Positions 62,028 to 64,000 of a DNA stretch of 64,000 nucleotides are shown in pieces. A program made the position numbers and the translations under genes. The number at the start of each line of letters is the position of its first letter. Within the stretch, counting starts at the first letter, position 1. Below the pieces are notes generated by a model. The model searched no databases. It saw nothing but the letters and a program-made list of their open reading frames with translations, and was not told the DNA's origin. The DNA comes from Lachnospiraceae bacterium UBA4631 (lineage in GTDB: Bacteria > Bacillota > Clostridia > Lachnospirales > Lachnospiraceae), in NCBI GenBank assembly GCA_002406015.1, contig DHMX01000008.1:1-64000 (forward strand), given 5' to 3'.

Positions 62028-62828
62028 ATGAAGGAAATGACAGAATTAGAGCAATATTATAATAAGTTCAATGAAGAAAAACGTCTGAATTCCCGCTATG
62101 GACAGGTTGAATTTCGAACCTCGATGCATTATATTCACAAGTGCCTTGAAGCGGTTGCGGCTTCCGGGCGGGAGGTTTCAGATATTCAGATATTGGATAT
62201 AGGTGCGGGAACCGGAAAATATTCCGTAGCACTTGCAAATGAAGGATATGCGGTGACAGCGGTTGAACTGGTACGATATAATCTGGGAATCTTAAAGCAG
62301 AAGAAAAGTACAGTAAGAGCATTGCAGGGAAATGCATTGAATCTGAAAAAATTAGGAGACGAACAGTATGATGTAACTCTGCTGTTCGGTCCTATGTATC
62401 ATTTATTTTCCTTTGAAGATAAGGTAAAGGCATTGACAGAAGCCCGGCGGGTAACAAAACCCGGCGGGTATATTCTGGTAGCATACTGCATGAACGAATA
62501 TTGTGTATTAACCTATGCATTTAAGGAACAGCATATCCGGGAATGTGTGGAGCAGCAGCGGTTGACGGACGATTATCACAGTATTTCAAAGCCGGAGAAC
62601 CTGTATGATTATGTAAGGGTAGAGGACATCGATGCGGTGAATGAGGCAGCAGGGCTTACAAGAGTGCAGCTTCTGTCCCCGGACGGACCGGCAAATTATA
62701 TGCGGCAAACATTAAACAGCATGGATGAGGAAGCCTTTGAATGGTTTATGCAATACCATCTGGCAACCTGTGAGCGGCAGGATTTAATTGGTGCGGCAGC
62801 ACATACGCTTGATATTTTGAAAAAATAG
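62028..62828 (+). CDS. Class I SAM-dependent methyltransferase
   Basis: A 266-residue methyltransferase: motif I ILDIGAGTGKYSVALANEG, acidic residue in AVELV, LLFGPMYHLF and PGGYILVAYC. No target-specific domain is visible, so the substrate is open. It starts 26 bases after the symporter and is followed by the YczE-like gene in the same direction. Confidence 0.87.
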   Translation: MKEMTELEQYYNKFNEEKRLNSRYGQVEFRTSMHYIHKCLEAVAASGREVSDIQILDIGAGTGKYSVALANEGYAVTAVELVRYNLGILKQKKSTVRALQGNALNLKKLGDEQYDVTLLFGPMYHLFSFEDKVKALTEARRVTKPGGYILVAYCMNEYCVLTYAFKEQHIRECVEQQRLTDDYHSISKPENLYDYVRVEDIDAVNEAAGLTRVQLLSPDGPANYMRQTLNSMDEEAFEWFMQYHLATCERQDLIGAAAHTLDILKK

Positions 62829-62866
62829 TTGAAAACGCAGACGGAATAGGAAAGGACGGAAAAGAT

Positions 62867-63538
62867 ATGCAAAAGAAAATAATGCGGGGACTGATTTATT
62901 TAATGGGTATGGTGATACTGGCATTTGGAATCACCCTGAATACCAAAACAGGACTTGGTGTATCTCCGATTATTTCCATTGCTTATTGCGTATCTGAAAT
63001 TCTGGACTGGAATTTTGGCAATACAACGATGGGGCTGTATTGCGTATTTGTAGTGATTCAATTGATAATAAGAAAAGGAAAAGACCGGCTTGGCGTTTTG
63101 CTTCAGATTCCGGTTGCCCTGATTGTGAGCCAACTGCTGAATTTGTTTGATTATCTGATTAAGTTCCAACTGGATAATTTCTGGCTGAATCTGTTGATTT
63201 TGATTGTGGCAGTATTGCTGACCGGCTTAGGTGTAGTAATGTCAGTCAGTATGCGGCTGGTGCCAAATCCGGGAGACGGAATTGTCCAGACTATATCGGA
63301 CAGAACCGGAAAGAGCTTAGGACTTACCAAGAATCTGTTTGATATTGGATGTATCGCATTATCTGTGACACTTGGACTTATCTGCCGGGGAAAACTAATC
63401 GGAATCGGACTGGGAACAATTGTGGCAATGGTTGGAGTCGGACGGGCAGTTGCGTTGTTTCATGTGATTTTGTGGAAACCGATGATGCAGCTTTCCGGTC
63501 TGGAACCGGAGCATCTGGTAAAGATGAATGAGGAGTAA
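62867..63538 (+). CDS. YczE/YyaS-like membrane protein
   Basis: A 223-residue protein with about five to six helices and the YczE pattern: GITLNTKTGLGVSPI near residue 24 and SVSMRLVPNPGDGIVQTIS with the GKSLGLTKNLFDI segment. Members have no firmly known function; some are needed for antibiotic or peptide production in Bacillus. It ends four bases before the next gene. Confidence 0.82.
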   Translation: MQKKIMRGLIYLMGMVILAFGITLNTKTGLGVSPIISIAYCVSEILDWNFGNTTMGLYCVFVVIQLIIRKGKDRLGVLLQIPVALIVSQLLNLFDYLIKFQLDNFWLNLLILIVAVLLTGLGVVMSVSMRLVPNPGDGIVQTISDRTGKSLGLTKNLFDIGCIALSVTLGLICRGKLIGIGLGTIVAMVGVGRAVALFHVILWKPMMQLSGLEPEHLVKMNEE

Positions 63539-63542
63539 ATCT

Positions 63543-64000
63543 ATGCGACTATATTTTGCACCCATGGAGGGAATTACAGGGTATATCTATAGAAATGCAT
63601 ATTGGCGGCATTTTCCGAATCTGGATAAGGTCTATGCCCCGTTTTTACAGCCGAATCAAAAGCGTGTACTGGCACCGAAGGAGGAGCGGGATGTTCTTCC
63701 GGAAAATAATCTTGGAATCCCACTAGTTCCACAGGTATTGACCTGTAGTGCAGACGGCTTCATCCGGGCAGGAAAGGCATTAGAGGAAATGGGCTATCGG
63801 GAGATTAATCTAAATCTGGGATGCCCGTCCGGAACGGTAGTGTCAAAGGGAAAAGGAGCCGGTATGCTACAGGATACCGAGCAGCTACGGTTCTTTTTTG
63901 AAGCGGTATTTAAGACAGAGTGGAAAGCGGCTATTACGGTAAAGACGCGACTGGGCATGACAGAGGATATAGATTTCGGGGAGCTTTTGGAGGTCTATAA
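63543..64000 (+). CDS. tRNA-dihydrouridine synthase, 5' part (runs off window)
   Basis: Open from ATG 63543 to the window end, 152 codons. FMN-binding start RLYFAPMEGITGYIYRNAY, QVLTCSADGF, the Dus signature INLNLGCPSGTVVSKGKGAG (the catalytic cysteine lies in LGCPS) and TVKTRLGM. It reduces uridine in the tRNA D loop. Which Dus subfamily cannot be told from this part. Confidence 0.92.
   Translation, partial: MRLYFAPMEGITGYIYRNAYWRHFPNLDKVYAPFLQPNQKRVLAPKEERDVLPENNLGIPLVPQVLTCSADGFIRAGKALEEMGYREINLNLGCPSGTVVSKGKGAGMLQDTEQLRFFFEAVFKTEWKAAITVKTRLGMTEDIDFGELLEVY

Overview
The window looks like a chromosomal segment of a low-to-mid GC Gram-positive gut anaerobe, most likely a Lachnospiraceae relative of Roseburia, Agathobacter or Lachnospira. 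This is inference. The grounds are the dgt-dnaG-rpoD-trmK-nif3 block, a type III glutamine synthetase, a TGS-domain uridine-kinase-like protein, VanRS-like regulators, strong AGGAGG ribosome sites and the general protein style. There is no rRNA operon and no CRISPR array.

Layout. 1-0.8 kb: the C-terminal half of an ABC-F ATPase with a degraded second Walker A motif. 1.2-4.8 kb: a carbohydrate ABC importer (lipoprotein and two permeases, no ATPase). 4.9-12.2 kb: the replication/sigma block dgt, dnaG, rpoD, trmK, a Nif3-like protein and a TGS nucleoside kinase. 12.3-27.0 kb: one long co-directional cluster, namely a VanRS-like two-component system, a Gld-like ABC system with a large exported partner, a coiled-coil N/Q-repeat membrane protein, MoxR ATPase, DUF58 and two von Willebrand A membrane proteins. 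It reads as one envelope machine whose function is unknown. 27.1-35.0 kb: a Ca/Na exchanger, an ECF S component, a class V aminotransferase, an HPr-like protein without the phosphoryl histidine, D-lactate dehydrogenase, glnN and a polysaccharide deacetylase. 35.2-39.9 kb: folC, an HD hydrolase, folP, a folB-folK fusion and pheA. 40.0-47.0 kb: ppx-ppk with a second two-component system and two small membrane-anchored proteins.

47.1-54.0 kb is the accessory region. A tRNA-Leu(UAG) gene is split exactly in its anticodon loop: its 5' half lies at 47164-47205 and its 3' half at 49105-49156, with a shared 13-bp core. Between them is a roughly 1.9-kb remnant element with a broken tyrosine recombinase, an IS91-type transposase fragment, a membrane protein under a palindrome-covered promoter, and a complete replacement tRNA-Leu(UAG) placed just behind the host tRNA promoter. 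To its right come hicAB, a higBA-type module and the wreck of a prophage. The wreck holds a minor-capsid protein with a C-terminal polymorphic-toxin domain, two homologous immunity-like genes, a Tad2 (DUF2829)-like gene interrupted by TGA, and a terminase start.

54.0-64.0 kb returns to core-like content: an NSS-family symporter, a MacAB-type efflux operon on the minus strand, an XRE/DUF2975 pair behind a double palindromic operator, an AGCS symporter, a methyltransferase, a YczE-like membrane protein and the start of a tRNA-dihydrouridine synthase.

All calls come from reading the sequence and its translation; no database search was run. Where an annotated start differs from the longest open frame, the choice rests on a visible ribosome site or on family start position.
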